Assembly (NCBI GenBank): GCA_965230265.1
Contig: OZ245999.1
Location: 1,178,001-1,242,000, forward strand
Length of the DNA: 64,000 bases
Direction: 5' to 3'
DNA from: JAJFKX01 sp965230265
GTDB taxonomy: Bacteria > Pseudomonadota > Gammaproteobacteria > Xanthomonadales > Wenzhouxiangellaceae
Below, piece after piece: positions 44,663 through 53,653 of the stretch (position 1 is the first letter of the stretch; every line of letters starts with the position of its first letter). The translations under genes were made by a program, and so were the position numbers. The notes under the pieces were generated by a model, which was not told the DNA's origin, did no database searches, and worked only from the letters and a program-made list of their open reading frames with translations.

Positions 44663-46909
44663 TTAAATAACATTGATGACGGTGGTGTTTTGGTAGCCAC
44701 GTGGTAATTTCCGTCCTCGCTGCGCCCGCTCGCCTCGGAAATGTTCTAAATCGGCAGCTTTTAAACGCAAATACTGTTTGCCTGACCAGACCTGTATCTC
44801 TCCACCTTCCGGTAAAACTGCTGCGCCAAGCATATATTCATCGCCCGTTTTTAATTTGGCTGGTGGAATCTGGATGAGTTTGTTGCCCTTGCCACGTGCC
44901 AGTTCGGGGATGTCTTTGAGCGGATAGCACAATAGATAGCCACTGTTGGTGACTAAAACCAGTAAATCAGTGTCCGGATTGCTGACCAGACAGGGCGAGA
45001 CCAGGTCCATTCCTTTGGGGATTGTCACCAGTTTTTTACCGGCTTTCTGGCGGCTGAGCAGGTTGGCAAAGTCGGTGTAAAAACCATAACCGGCGGTGGA
45101 AGCGAGCATGATGCGTTGACCTTCTTCTGCAACGACTGCGCCGCGGAACTGACTGCCGGCCGGTGGTGACAGCCTGCCAGTCAAGGGTTCGCCATGACCG
45201 CGGGCCGAAGGCAACTGGTGTGCTGGAATGGTGTAAGCACGACCGGTACTGTCCAGAAACACGGCATTCAAATTGCTGCGCCCTGGCACCGCAAAAGCCA
45301 AGCTGTCTCCGGTGCGGTAATTCATGGCACTGGCATCGACATCATGACCTTTGGCCGCCCGCACCCAGCCCTGCTTGGAAACCACCACAGTAATCGGTTC
45401 ACTGGGGGTCAGATCGCTTTCCTTCAACGCCTGTGCAGCATCGCGTTCGACCAGCGGTGAACGACGTGTATCGCCATATTTTTCGGCATCCTCGATCAAT
45501 TCATCGCGGATCAGTCGCTGCAGTTTTCTGGGCGATTCCAAAATGGCTTCCAGGCTCTGGCGTTCTTCATCCAGTTCAGACTGCTCGCCACGAATACGTA
45601 TTTCTTCCAGCTTGGCCAAATGCCGCAGTTTTAACTCCAGAATGGCTTCGGCCTGCGTGCCGGTCAGCTCGAAACGCTCGATTAATACCGGTTTAGGCTT
45701 GTCTTCGGTGCGGATGATATGGATGACTTCATCGATATTCAGAAAAGCGATTAATAAGCCTTCCAGAATGTGCAGGCGATCCACCACTTGATCCAGGCGA
45801 AATTCCAGGCGGCGTTTAACGGTTTCGCGCCGGAACTCAATCCACTCTGCCAGAATGGTTTTCAGATTCATCGACGCCGGCTTGCCGCTGAGCGCGATGA
45901 TATTCATGTTAATCCGGTAGTTGCGTTCCAGGTCCGTAGTGGCAAACAAATGCTGCATTAATTGTTCGCAATCAACGCGGTTGGAGCGTGGTACCAGCAC
46001 CAGTCGGGTTGGGTTGTCCTGGTCGGACTCGTCACGCAGATCTTCCAGCATGGGCAGTTTTTTGGCCTGCATTTGCGCAGCAATCTGCTCCAGAATTTTT
46101 GCAGGAGAGGCTTGGTAGGGCAGTGCGTTGACGATAATGTCAGTGCCTTCCTTTTCCCATACCGCGCGCGCGCGTACGCTGCCGCTGCCTGTCTCGTAAA
46201 TCTTCAACAGGTCCTGTTTGGGGGTAATGATTTCTGCGGCTGTTGGAAAATCCGGCGCCAGAATATGCTCGCACAGCTGTCCCAGTTTGGTCCGTGGGTG
46301 TTCCAGCAAACGAATGGTGGCGGCCACGACCTCGCGCAGATTGTGTGGCGGAATATCGGTGGCCATGCCGACAGCAATACCCGATGCGCCATTCAACAGC
46401 ACATTGGGTAACCGTGCGGGTAATCGTTCGGGCTCTTTCAGTGTGCCGTCAAAATTGGGTACCCACTCCACTGTGCCCATCGGCAATTCCTGCAGCAGGG
46501 TTTTGGCATAGGCGGTCAAGCGTGATTCGGTATAACGCATGGCCGCGAATGATTTGGGGTCATCCGGTGAGCCGAAATTGCCTTGACCATCCACCAGTGG
46601 ATAGCGATAGGAGAACGGCTGTGCCATCAACACCATGGCCTCGTAACTGGAGGCATCACCGTGAGGGTGAAACTTGCCGATGACATCACCAATGGTGCGT
46701 GCGGATTTTTTGGGTTTTGAGGTGGCTGACAACCCTAGCTCGGACATGGCATAAACAATGCGCCGCTGTACTGGTTTCAAGCCATCGCCAACATGTGGCA
46801 AAGCTCGGTCCAGCACCACATACATGGCATAGTTCAGGTAGGCACGTTCGGCGTACTCGTGAAGGGGTTCGCGTTCGTGGTCAGTAAATGTCGAGCTGAT
46901 TTCTGTCAT
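44663..46909 (-). CDS. parC: DNA topoisomerase IV subunit A
   Basis: The decatenase A subunit, 748 residues. The N-terminal breakage-reunion domain has GDGLKPVQRRIVYAMSELGL, then GKFHPHGDASSYEAMVLMAQ, then AMRYTESRLTAYA with the catalytic Tyr (about 126). The C-terminal beta-pinwheel of ParC type (shorter than GyrA) follows. The residue equal to E. coli ParC Ser80 is Ala86 here (codon GCC), while the Glu84 equivalent (Glu90) is kept. parE lies upstream on the same strand with an NRDE gene between them. Confidence 0.96.
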   Translation of the reverse strand: MTEISSTFTDHEREPLHEYAERAYLNYAMYVVLDRALPHVGDGLKPVQRRIVYAMSELGLSATSKPKKSARTIGDVIGKFHPHGDASSYEAMVLMAQPFSYRYPLVDGQGNFGSPDDPKSFAAMRYTESRLTAYAKTLLQELPMGTVEWVPNFDGTLKEPERLPARLPNVLLNGASGIAVGMATDIPPHNLREVVAATIRLLEHPRTKLGQLCEHILAPDFPTAAEIITPKQDLLKIYETGSGSVRARAVWEKEGTDIIVNALPYQASPAKILEQIAAQMQAKKLPMLEDLRDESDQDNPTRLVLVPRSNRVDCEQLMQHLFATTDLERNYRINMNIIALSGKPASMNLKTILAEWIEFRRETVKRRLEFRLDQVVDRLHILEGLLIAFLNIDEVIHIIRTEDKPKPVLIERFELTGTQAEAILELKLRHLAKLEEIRIRGEQSELDEERQSLEAILESPRKLQRLIRDELIEDAEKYGDTRRSPLVERDAAQALKESDLTPSEPITVVVSKQGWVRAAKGHDVDASAMNYRTGDSLAFAVPGRSNLNAVFLDSTGRAYTIPAHQLPSARGHGEPLTGRLSPPAGSQFRGAVVAEEGQRIMLASTAGYGFYTDFANLLSRQKAGKKLVTIPKGMDLVSPCLVSNPDTDLLVLVTNSGYLLCYPLKDIPELARGKGNKLIQIPPAKLKTGDEYMLGAAVLPEGGEIQVWSGKQYLRLKAADLEHFRGERAQRGRKLPRGYQNTTVINVI

Positions 46910-46978
46910 GGAGTGTGTCGGGTGATAAAAGCAATAGGGTATTGTAGTGGGTCTTTGGTTTTTTGCGAGTACCCTGTC

Positions 46979-47011
46979 GTAGGGTGGATTGGGTTTTGGC
47001 CGTAATCCGAT
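46979..47011. repeat. second-type REP-like palindrome
   Basis: A GTAGGGTGGATT head and a downstream AATCC form a short stem around GGGTTTTGGCCGT. It belongs to a different small-palindrome type than the unit beginning at 47039, which lies 28 bp away. The two together fill most of the gap between parC and the NRDE gene. Confidence 0.5.
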
Positions 47012-47038
47012 AACAGCCGGTCAAAAGATATACGCAGC

Positions 47039-47074
47039 TGTCGGTTTACGAACCTGCGGTTCTAAACCGGTCTA
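47039..47074. repeat. third copy of the 39.2-kb REP-like unit
   Basis: On the reverse strand it matches the unit at 39224-39260 at 31 of 36 aligned positions. Two of the five differences are on opposite sides of the stem and keep the base pair (GGCTTA/TAAGCC against GGTTTA/TAAACC). It overlaps the last three bases of the NRDE gene, supplying its stop codon. Confidence 0.8.
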
Positions 47075-47824
47075 TTTTTGGATATGCGCTTTGCTGGCCG
47101 GTTTTCCTTGTGGATCGTAGCTTTGTTCATAAAAATCGATGTGGCCATTGCGGCTAAGCAATAAGCTGGTAGAAGAACGTGTGCCATAGCTGGGGCTGAC
47201 GATTTTACTTGCGGACAACATGCGCTCCATTTCCAGGTTGATACCGGTAGCGGGCAGTTGGTCATCTGCAGCGGTTTGTTCGTTGCCCAGCAACATCTGC
47301 AAGTCGGCATGACCAAACTGACCCGATAACAGTTGCTGTAAATATGACTTGCCAGTTTGAACTTTGGGCCACGGTGTATTCAAGGTGGCATTGCTCAGGC
47401 CGTGAATACCGGGTTTGATGTCGGTAATGGATTGGCTGCGATTACTGATATGCAGTAACTGGCTATGGTCCCCAATCAGCAGGTTAAAGCCAGCATATCG
47501 CCGGCTTTTGCTGTGCAGCAGTTGAGCATAATGCTGCGCTGATTGATGACCGTTCAGATAGTCTATAACCAACTCACCACGACTCAGCTCGGATTCTGCT
47601 GGCGGAACTTCGCGGTAGTTGGTGACTGCTGCAAAGCGGCCATTGCCGGTGATGCCCATCCAGGTCCCTCCGGCCTGCAAATCCCTGCCGGCGATTAAGT
47701 CGGGTTGAATGTCCGGCCAGATATGCGCTGATTCAGTAGGCCGGTTGTGAAACTCATCGCGGTTGGCAGCGACAATCAGAGGGTAATCGGGGTGGGCTTT
47801 CCAGGCAAATAGAATCAGGCACAT
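47072..47824 (-). CDS. NRDE/TANGO2-family protein
   Basis: A 250-residue protein starting MCLILFAWKAHPDYPLIVAANRDEFHNRPT, with the Cys2 and NRDE motifs of the family, then AGRDLQAGGTWMGITGNGRFAAVTNYRE and GLSNATLNTPWPKV. No signal peptide. The family is broadly conserved from bacteria to animals (TANGO2) and linked to heme or lipid handling in eukaryotes, but no bacterial reaction is firmly known to me. It sits between parE (32 bp upstream) and parC on the same strand. Confidence 0.9.
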   Translation of the reverse strand: MCLILFAWKAHPDYPLIVAANRDEFHNRPTESAHIWPDIQPDLIAGRDLQAGGTWMGITGNGRFAAVTNYREVPPAESELSRGELVIDYLNGHQSAQHYAQLLHSKSRRYAGFNLLIGDHSQLLHISNRSQSITDIKPGIHGLSNATLNTPWPKVQTGKSYLQQLLSGQFGHADLQMLLGNEQTAADDQLPATGINLEMERMLSASKIVSPSYGTRSSTSLLLSRNGHIDFYEQSYDPQGKPASKAHIQK

Positions 47825-47856
47825 GGCTTTAGCTTATGACCGGGGCATGTGAGTAA

Positions 47857-49758
47857 CTACACAACCGCCAGGTCACCTTTGGTTTCCAGCCATTTGCGGC
47901 GGTCAGCGGCACGCTTTTTCGCCAGCAGCATATCCATCAGTTTGTTGGTGGCTTTGGGGTCATCAATGGTCAATTGCACCAATCGGCGGGTATCGGGGTT
48001 AATGGTGGATTCGCGCAGTTGTGCCGGATTCATCTCGCCCAGACCTTTGAAGCGGGTTTCAGTGACTTTGCCCTTAAGCTTTTCAGCAGTAATGCGGTCC
48101 ATAATGCCTTTGCGCTCTTCAGCATCGAGTGCGTAGAACACCTGCTTGCCAACGTCGATACGGTACAGCGGAGGCATGGCCACAAACGCATGTCCGGCAC
48201 TGACCAGCGCCCGGAAATGCTGCATAAACAATGCTGATATCAAGGTAGCGATATGCAACCCATCTGAATCAGCATCGGCCAGAATAATGATCTTGCCATA
48301 GCGCAGGCCTTCCAGGTTGTCGCTGCCAGGATCCATACCGATGGCAACGGCCAGGTCATGAACTTCCTGCGAATTTAGCACAGCTCCGGATTCGACCTCC
48401 CAGGTATTCAGAATTTTGCCGCGCAGCGGCAGGATAGCCTGGAACTCACGGTTACGTGCCTGTTTGGCGGAGCCACCAGCAGAGTCACCTTCCACCAAAA
48501 ACAATTCAGTCTGGTTGAGATCCTGACTGGTACAGTCAGCCAGCTTGCCAGGCAAAGCGGGACCGCTGGTGATTTTTTTGCGCTTGACCTGTTTGCTGGC
48601 TTTCAGGCGCTTTTGGGCATTGCTGATGGCCAGCTCGGCAATGGCTTTACCGACTTCAACATTCTGGTTTAACCATAAGCTGAAAGTGTCTTTAACTACG
48701 CCGGAAACAAAGGTGGCAATTGAGCGTGAGGTCAGGCGCTCTTTGGTTTGACCGCTGAACTGCGGGTCACCCATTTTGACGGAAAGCACAAATGACAAGC
48801 GCTCCCAGATGTCTTCCGGTGCCAGCCGTACACCGCGCGGCAGCAGACTATGGATGTCACAGAACTCTCGCATGGCCTCAATCAAACCGGTGCGCAGGCC
48901 ATTGACATGCGTGCCGTGGCCGATGGTGGGAATCAGATTGACATAACTTTCCTGCATCAGCTCACCTTCAGGCAGCCATACGATGGCCCAGTCAGCTTGC
49001 TCATCATCACCTTCCAGCGCGCCGACAAAAGGTTTTTCCGGCAGATATTCCAGACCTGCAACACCTGACTTGAGGTAATCGGTCAGCCCATCTTCAAAAT
49101 ACCAGCTGATGGGCTCATTACCTGGCGAGCGTAACGTGACGGTCAGACCAGGGCAGAGTACCGCCTTGGCTTTAAGGTTGTGCTGCAGTTGTTTGAGTGA
49201 AACCCTGGCAGAGTCGAAATATTTTTTATTGGGCCAAAACTGGATACGGGTACCGGTATTGCGCTGACCGACTGTGCCAATCACCTCCAGCTCGCTGGTT
49301 TTTTCACCATCGGCAAAGGTCATTTGATGCTCTTTGCCATCGCGTTTGATTACGACCTGCAGTTTTTCTGACAAAGCATTGACCACGGAGACACCGACGC
49401 CATGCAGACCGCCAGAGAACTGATAGTTTTTATTGGAAAACTTACCACCGGCATGTAAGCGCGCCAATATCAATTCCACACCGGGCAATTGATGCTCCGG
49501 GTGCTGATCAACCGGCATCCCGCGGCCATCATCGGTGACTTCGATTGAGCCATCCTTGTGCAGAATGACTTCAATGTTTTTGGCGTAGCCGGCCAGCGCT
49601 TCATCCACGCTATTATCAACAACCTCCTGCACCAGGTGGTTGGGACGGGTGGTATCGGTGTACATACCGGGTCGGCGGCGTACCGGTTCCAGGCCGGTTA
49701 AGACTTCGATATCAGATGATTGATAGGATTTGGTCACAGGGATGAGCTTGTTTGTCAT
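47857..49758 (-). CDS. parE: DNA topoisomerase IV subunit B
   Basis: The ATPase subunit of topoisomerase IV, 633 residues. The GHKL domain has EVVDNSVDEALAGYA, DDGRGMPVD and GGLHGVGVSVVNALS; the TOPRIM domain has LFLVEGDSAGGSAKQARNR and IILADADSDGLHIATL; the C-terminus has RFKGLGEMNPAQL. Length and the TOPRIM form fit ParE rather than GyrB. It is first of the parE-NRDE-parC run, with its promoter in the 497-bp region upstream. Confidence 0.96.
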   Translation of the reverse strand: MTNKLIPVTKSYQSSDIEVLTGLEPVRRRPGMYTDTTRPNHLVQEVVDNSVDEALAGYAKNIEVILHKDGSIEVTDDGRGMPVDQHPEHQLPGVELILARLHAGGKFSNKNYQFSGGLHGVGVSVVNALSEKLQVVIKRDGKEHQMTFADGEKTSELEVIGTVGQRNTGTRIQFWPNKKYFDSARVSLKQLQHNLKAKAVLCPGLTVTLRSPGNEPISWYFEDGLTDYLKSGVAGLEYLPEKPFVGALEGDDEQADWAIVWLPEGELMQESYVNLIPTIGHGTHVNGLRTGLIEAMREFCDIHSLLPRGVRLAPEDIWERLSFVLSVKMGDPQFSGQTKERLTSRSIATFVSGVVKDTFSLWLNQNVEVGKAIAELAISNAQKRLKASKQVKRKKITSGPALPGKLADCTSQDLNQTELFLVEGDSAGGSAKQARNREFQAILPLRGKILNTWEVESGAVLNSQEVHDLAVAIGMDPGSDNLEGLRYGKIIILADADSDGLHIATLISALFMQHFRALVSAGHAFVAMPPLYRIDVGKQVFYALDAEERKGIMDRITAEKLKGKVTETRFKGLGEMNPAQLRESTINPDTRRLVQLTIDDPKATNKLMDMLLAKKRAADRRKWLETKGDLAVV

Positions 49759-50255
49759 TAAAACGCTAGTGTAACGATTCTTTGATGATGATGAGAACTG
49801 AGTTTGGGTTAAGCCTTGGTTTCAGGCTGCAAGATCAATCATCGAGACGTTAAAAAAACCTAATCACCTCAAAAAGATAAAGCTGCAATAAAGCATCAGG
49901 CATTAATCACCACAACCGGGACTATACTTTGGTCTAGGTTAAAAATGCTCTAAACCCATCAGCACTCACTGCCTACAATTGTAGATGTTTCTTAAATTGA
50001 CAGAACTGAGGGATGACGGTACTGGTTTGAAATAAAACGGTTAAGCAGACTTTGAAAACTGCCTGTTTTTTTGATGGGCTGTTGTTTTGCTACTGGTTGT
50101 GTCGCCTTAGTAGAAGTGAAGAATTGATTCTCTGCATGGCGGGCATGACAAAGATGATGCCGGGTTTTTAAATTTATAGCATTGTAACTTCAGTTCTTTG
50201 GTCAATAGCAGGTGATTTATTCGTTCTTTAACACTCACTGTAAAGAGAGAAAATT
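49759..50255. other. divergent intergenic region upstream of parE and a secreted protein
   Basis: About 500 bp without a supported gene. It contains a 12-bp palindrome CTACAATTGTAG (49973-49984) and a perfect TTGACA (49997-50002) with no convincing -10 at 17 bp. Near the right end is the AAGAGAGAA ribosome-binding site of the secreted gene. I found no tRNA, small RNA signature or terminator. Confidence 0.4.
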
Positions 50256-51221
50256 ATGAAAATAACGTATCGGGTTTTATTGGGTATTGGTTTGTTGCTC
50301 ACTTCATTGTCGGCATCAGCTGACGAACTGGTTAATTGTTTGGTGGCTAATGATGCTGAGGACTCAGGGGATAATTTGAGTCGCGGTTTTTACATTGATT
50401 TCTATCCAGGCTTTACTTTGGATCAGGTGTATGTGTTTTTTGATTCAAGCGCAGCAGGTGAGGGGGTTTATCAGTTAACGGCACGCGGTAACACCTTTGA
50501 TGGTGAGGTGATCGGTGTGGCTGAGACGAGTTATACCTTTTCGGGTAACAGTGTTTCGGTACCGGTGGTATTTGATTTCAACCGGGCACCAGTCAGCAAT
50601 GGGCAACGCGTGACTTTTTCGTTTGATCAGTTAGCTGGTCCAGCCACATTCTTTGGTATTCAAGTGGCCAGTAGCGGTGAAGGTGATGGTACCTGTCCTT
50701 TGATAGAAACGGTGGATACTGCACCACCTTTGTCTATGGACAGAAGCAACAGGAATGGCGTTTATGCAATTATTACAGGGGCTTCAGCACCACTGACAGC
50801 ATCATCGGCCTTATTGGAGAACCCGGGTGACGGTGGTGATGTGAGTGGTATCGCGACGATTTCCGGTTGGGTATGCGATGCGACAAGAGTGGAAGTGGAA
50901 ATTGATGGAACGATTATGGCTGAAACCGCTTATGGAACACCGCGTGGTGACACCATTGGAGAATGTGGTGATGCTGATAACGGGTTTGGCCTGTTAGTGA
51001 ACTGGGGAATTTTTGGTGATGGTTTACATACCATTCGATTACTCGCTGACGGCATCGAAGTAGACAGCGCAACTTTTAATGTTACTACGCTGGGTGGTGC
51101 CTTTATCCCGGGATTAAGCGGCCAATATGTTTTGCCCGGCTTCCCGGAAGCAGGTCAGCAAATAACGATTGATTGGGTGCAATCGCAGCAGGGGTTTGTG
51201 ATTACTGATTTCCAGCCATAA
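50256..51221 (+). CDS. secreted protein with Ig-like C-terminal domain
   Basis: A 321-residue exported protein: signal peptide VLLGIGLLLTSLSASADE, a beta-sandwich-like domain to about residue 150, then from about 185 a second domain with LENPGDGGDVSGIATISGWVCDATRVEVEIDG, the GWVCDA block known from secreted proteins of many environmental bacteria. Function unknown. AAGAGAGAA precedes the ATG by 4-5 nt. A large hairpin follows the stop. Confidence 0.8.
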   Translation: MKITYRVLLGIGLLLTSLSASADELVNCLVANDAEDSGDNLSRGFYIDFYPGFTLDQVYVFFDSSAAGEGVYQLTARGNTFDGEVIGVAETSYTFSGNSVSVPVVFDFNRAPVSNGQRVTFSFDQLAGPATFFGIQVASSGEGDGTCPLIETVDTAPPLSMDRSNRNGVYAIITGASAPLTASSALLENPGDGGDVSGIATISGWVCDATRVEVEIDGTIMAETAYGTPRGDTIGECGDADNGFGLLVNWGIFGDGLHTIRLLADGIEVDSATFNVTTLGGAFIPGLSGQYVLPGFPEAGQQITIDWVQSQQGFVITDFQP

Positions 51222-51241
51222 ATAGTTGGTGATTTAACCCT

Positions 51242-51274
51242 CGGAGCAGAATAGATACTATCTATTCTGCTTCG
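51242..51274 (+). terminator. long hairpin after the Ig-like secreted gene
   Basis: The arms 51242-51257 and 51259-51274 pair over 16 bp (one G-U) around a single central base; in practice the loop would open by a few bases. It lies 20 bp past the stop, but lacks a U-tract, so it is either a factor-dependent terminator or an mRNA end stabiliser. Confidence 0.5.
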
Positions 51275-51422
51275 AATTCCAAACGTCAGTTTGCCAACTA
51301 GATAAAATTGGTATCTGATGTTGTGCTTAATTAAAGCGCTCATCTGCTGTATGCAGGCGGACCAGAATCAGCTCCACATCTGGCTGTTTGTGATTCGGCT
51401 GAACGATGCAAGCTGATTGAAG

Positions 51423-51821
51423 TTAGGCAGATTGACGTATTCCATTGGTTTGCAGCAGTGCAAATAAAAACACCACGATAGCAATAGCGCCAATTAATAA
51501 CACACCCAGCGTGTTGAAGTTTTGATACCGAGTAACTAGCAGCACGGCCGATAACAGTACCCAAAGGGCATCACCGATGACAATTGCCCAAGCTTCCAGT
51601 GTGGTGACTCGCTGGCGGCTACAGATCAATACCAGCCAACCGGCAAACACCAGTAAGCCTATACCGATGCTCCTGATTTGCTCCGCTATACCATTACCCA
51701 GCCAGCCTACAATGGTATCTGCAAAAAGACTCATCAATAACCCACAAGCGCTACTGAAAACAGCATTGGCTAGTAATGCATTGAACAATAAAGGCGATTG
51801 AGCGCTGGTAACCGTGGTCAT
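51423..51821 (-). CDS. small four-helix membrane protein
   Basis: AGGAG (51829-51833) is only one base from a first ATG at 51827 but seven from the ATG at 51821, so the latter is preferred, giving 132 residues. Four hydrophobic segments are visible (NAVFSSACGLLMSLF, GIGLLVFAGWLVLI, AIVIGDALWVLLSAVLLV, LGVLLIGAIAIVVFLFALL). Function unknown. It diverges from an HxlR-type regulator gene across two 28-bp tandem repeats, so the regulator probably controls it. Confidence 0.8.
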   Translation of the reverse strand: MTTVTSAQSPLLFNALLANAVFSSACGLLMSLFADTIVGWLGNGIAEQIRSIGIGLLVFAGWLVLICSRQRVTTLEAWAIVIGDALWVLLSAVLLVTRYQNFNTLGVLLIGAIAIVVFLFALLQTNGIRQSA

Positions 51822-51831
51822 TGTCATACTC

Positions 51832-51887
51832 CTGTTTTTACTTTAAAAACATATAGTATCTGTTTTTGGTTTAAAATCATATAGCAC
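51832..51887. promoter_or_regulatory. two tandem 28-bp repeats, candidate HxlR-type operator
   Basis: Copies at 51832-51859 and 51860-51887 are immediately adjacent, identical at 23 of 28 positions, and each contains a TTTAAAA core followed by CATATAG. They occupy most of the 100-bp gap between the divergent membrane-protein and HxlR genes, and the first copy touches the membrane gene ribosome-binding site, so a bound repressor would block both directions. Confidence 0.7.
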
Positions 51888-51924
51888 TTCTGGCATTTCT
51901 AATATTTAAACGAGAAAAAAATCA

Positions 51925-52569
51925 ATGAGTAAAAGGAGTTATCAGCAAAATTGTGCGTTGGCTATCGCATTGGATTTGATCGGTGACCGCTGGACTTTAT
52001 TGATTGTCCGTGAGTTGCTGATTATGCCGCGTCAGTTCACTCAGTTGCTGCGCAACCTGCCAGGTATAGGCACCAATTTATTAACGGATCGTCTTGCCCA
52101 ATTAGTGGCTGATGGAATCGTGTTTCGCATAGCTGATGGTGGTCATCCTATCTATCAGTTATCGCCCAAGGGACATCAATTGGAAAGCACGGTATATGAG
52201 CTGATTCAGTGGGGGATGTCGTTTAATGAGCGTCGTAATGAACAGCAACATCATGTGGCTGAATGGAACCTGTTACCCCTGCGCACTGTATTTCGGCCTG
52301 AGATAGGGAAGACCTGGCGCGGTAGTTATTTGTTTGCGATGGGTGCTTCGAAACTTAGGGTAAAAAACCAGGACGGTCAGTTGGTGCTGGCCAAACAAGA
52401 TAGTCAAACTGTGGCTGAAATACATTTGTCTTTAGACACAGCGGTAGGCGTTTTTAACGGAAAAGTCGATTGGCCCAAAGCATTGATTGACGGTCGTATA
52501 GTCAGCCAAGGTGAAGCATTGGATGTTGAATTGTTTTTTACAGCTTTCGGTTTTTCGAAAGAGGTTTGA
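51925..52569 (+). CDS. HxlR-family winged-helix transcriptional regulator
   Basis: A 214-residue regulator: residues about 8-95 form the HxlR (MarR-like) winged-helix domain with CALAIALDLIGDRWTLLIVREL, FTQLLRNLPGIGTNLLTDRL and GHPIYQLSPKG, and a C-terminal SCP2-like domain of about 110 residues probably serves ligand sensing or dimerisation. The Cys near residue 10 matches the redox-sensing Cys of some HxlR members such as YodB. The 28-bp tandem repeats upstream are its likely operator. It ends tail to tail with the lipase gene, 51 bp apart. Confidence 0.9.
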   Translation: MSKRSYQQNCALAIALDLIGDRWTLLIVRELLIMPRQFTQLLRNLPGIGTNLLTDRLAQLVADGIVFRIADGGHPIYQLSPKGHQLESTVYELIQWGMSFNERRNEQQHHVAEWNLLPLRTVFRPEIGKTWRGSYLFAMGASKLRVKNQDGQLVLAKQDSQTVAEIHLSLDTAVGVFNGKVDWPKALIDGRIVSQGEALDVELFFTAFGFSKEV

Positions 52570-52620
52570 ATAGAACGGTTCGGATAAAAGCTTAATAATG
52601 CCCAGCAACAAGCTGAGCGA

Positions 52621-53592
52621 TTAAAATGGCGTGGCCGATAATTGGCTTTTAAGCTGAGCGGCAGGCTTAAAGACTTCGGGTGCACCAACCAGCTGAAGAT
52701 AGGTATTGGTGCCATGTTGCAGGCCCGCTTCGTCATACCAGGATGTATTGATCAGCAAGGTACCGGTCAGAGCAACACCCTGACCGGGCTGAACATAGAT
52801 ATCTCCCAGACCGGAAAGGATCTCTTGTACCCCTGCCACCAACCCGGACAGCAATAGGGGCAAACGTGGGCCGCCGTTAAATGAATTGGCTATCCAGTTT
52901 AAATCCTGCCAGGAGTGTGGAACCACATCCAGAGTATTGTGATAACGACTTTGGCCTAAAAGAAAATCGTTATTTAACCAATTGGCAAAGGCCTGGTTGC
53001 CTGCGGTTGGGCCAGCGAAAGTAACCGGCCAGAAATCCAGTATTTTTTTACCAGGGTTAAACTGTTGATGCAGATACGGTGCCAGTACCGAGGCCAGTGC
53101 GCCGCCCAGGCTATGACCGATAACGGGTATTAACCATTTGAAAGGTTGCTGGGTACGCAGAAAATCAACCAATGTACTGCCGTCACTGGCCCGCAGGCTT
53201 AACAGACTTTTTAAACCCGTATGGCTGCCGTTGGCAATTTGAGTGCCGGGTGGGGCACCGCCATAAGGCCAGTCAATGGGGGAGAATACGGGCAGGTCCT
53301 GTTCAAACCAATCAACCCAAAAATCCTCTTTATAAACGGTTGTGGCAGAACCGCGTATGGCGATAGCCAGTTGCTGGCTGTGCTTATCTTTGACCACCAT
53401 CACCTGGTTGCCAGCATCCGAGGCCAGCCATTTTAGTTCCCATTGGCCTTTAGTGGCCAGCTTGGTGTCCTTCAGAAAGGCATTGATTTGGTCAGGTGTG
53501 CCATATGAAATGGTGGCCAATGTCATACCAACCTGTGCAACCGGATTGTCGCTCGTGGCTGGTGCATCAGTGGTTTGAAAAATAGCGCTCAT
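52621..53592 (-). CDS. class 3 lipase-like alpha/beta hydrolase
   Basis: A 323-residue cytoplasmic-looking or non-classically secreted lipase with no signal peptide. The nucleophile is Ser161 in VIGHSLGGALASVLAP, after the Lipase_3 block VVKDKHSQQLAIAIRGSAT; the acid Asp and His follow in the last third (LDVVPHSW region for the Asp-Val-Val-Pro-His motif typical of class 3 lipases). The substrate is unknown. It is separated from the pseudopilin gene upstream by about 60 bp on the same strand. Confidence 0.87.
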   Translation of the reverse strand: MSAIFQTTDAPATSDNPVAQVGMTLATISYGTPDQINAFLKDTKLATKGQWELKWLASDAGNQVMVVKDKHSQQLAIAIRGSATTVYKEDFWVDWFEQDLPVFSPIDWPYGGAPPGTQIANGSHTGLKSLLSLRASDGSTLVDFLRTQQPFKWLIPVIGHSLGGALASVLAPYLHQQFNPGKKILDFWPVTFAGPTAGNQAFANWLNNDFLLGQSRYHNTLDVVPHSWQDLNWIANSFNGGPRLPLLLSGLVAGVQEILSGLGDIYVQPGQGVALTGTLLINTSWYDEAGLQHGTNTYLQLVGAPEVFKPAAQLKSQLSATPF

Positions 53593-53653
53593 AATGTAAT
53601 GTACTCTTGGTTTTTTTTATTATTTTTAATGATTATTTGATTGACTCAATGAC

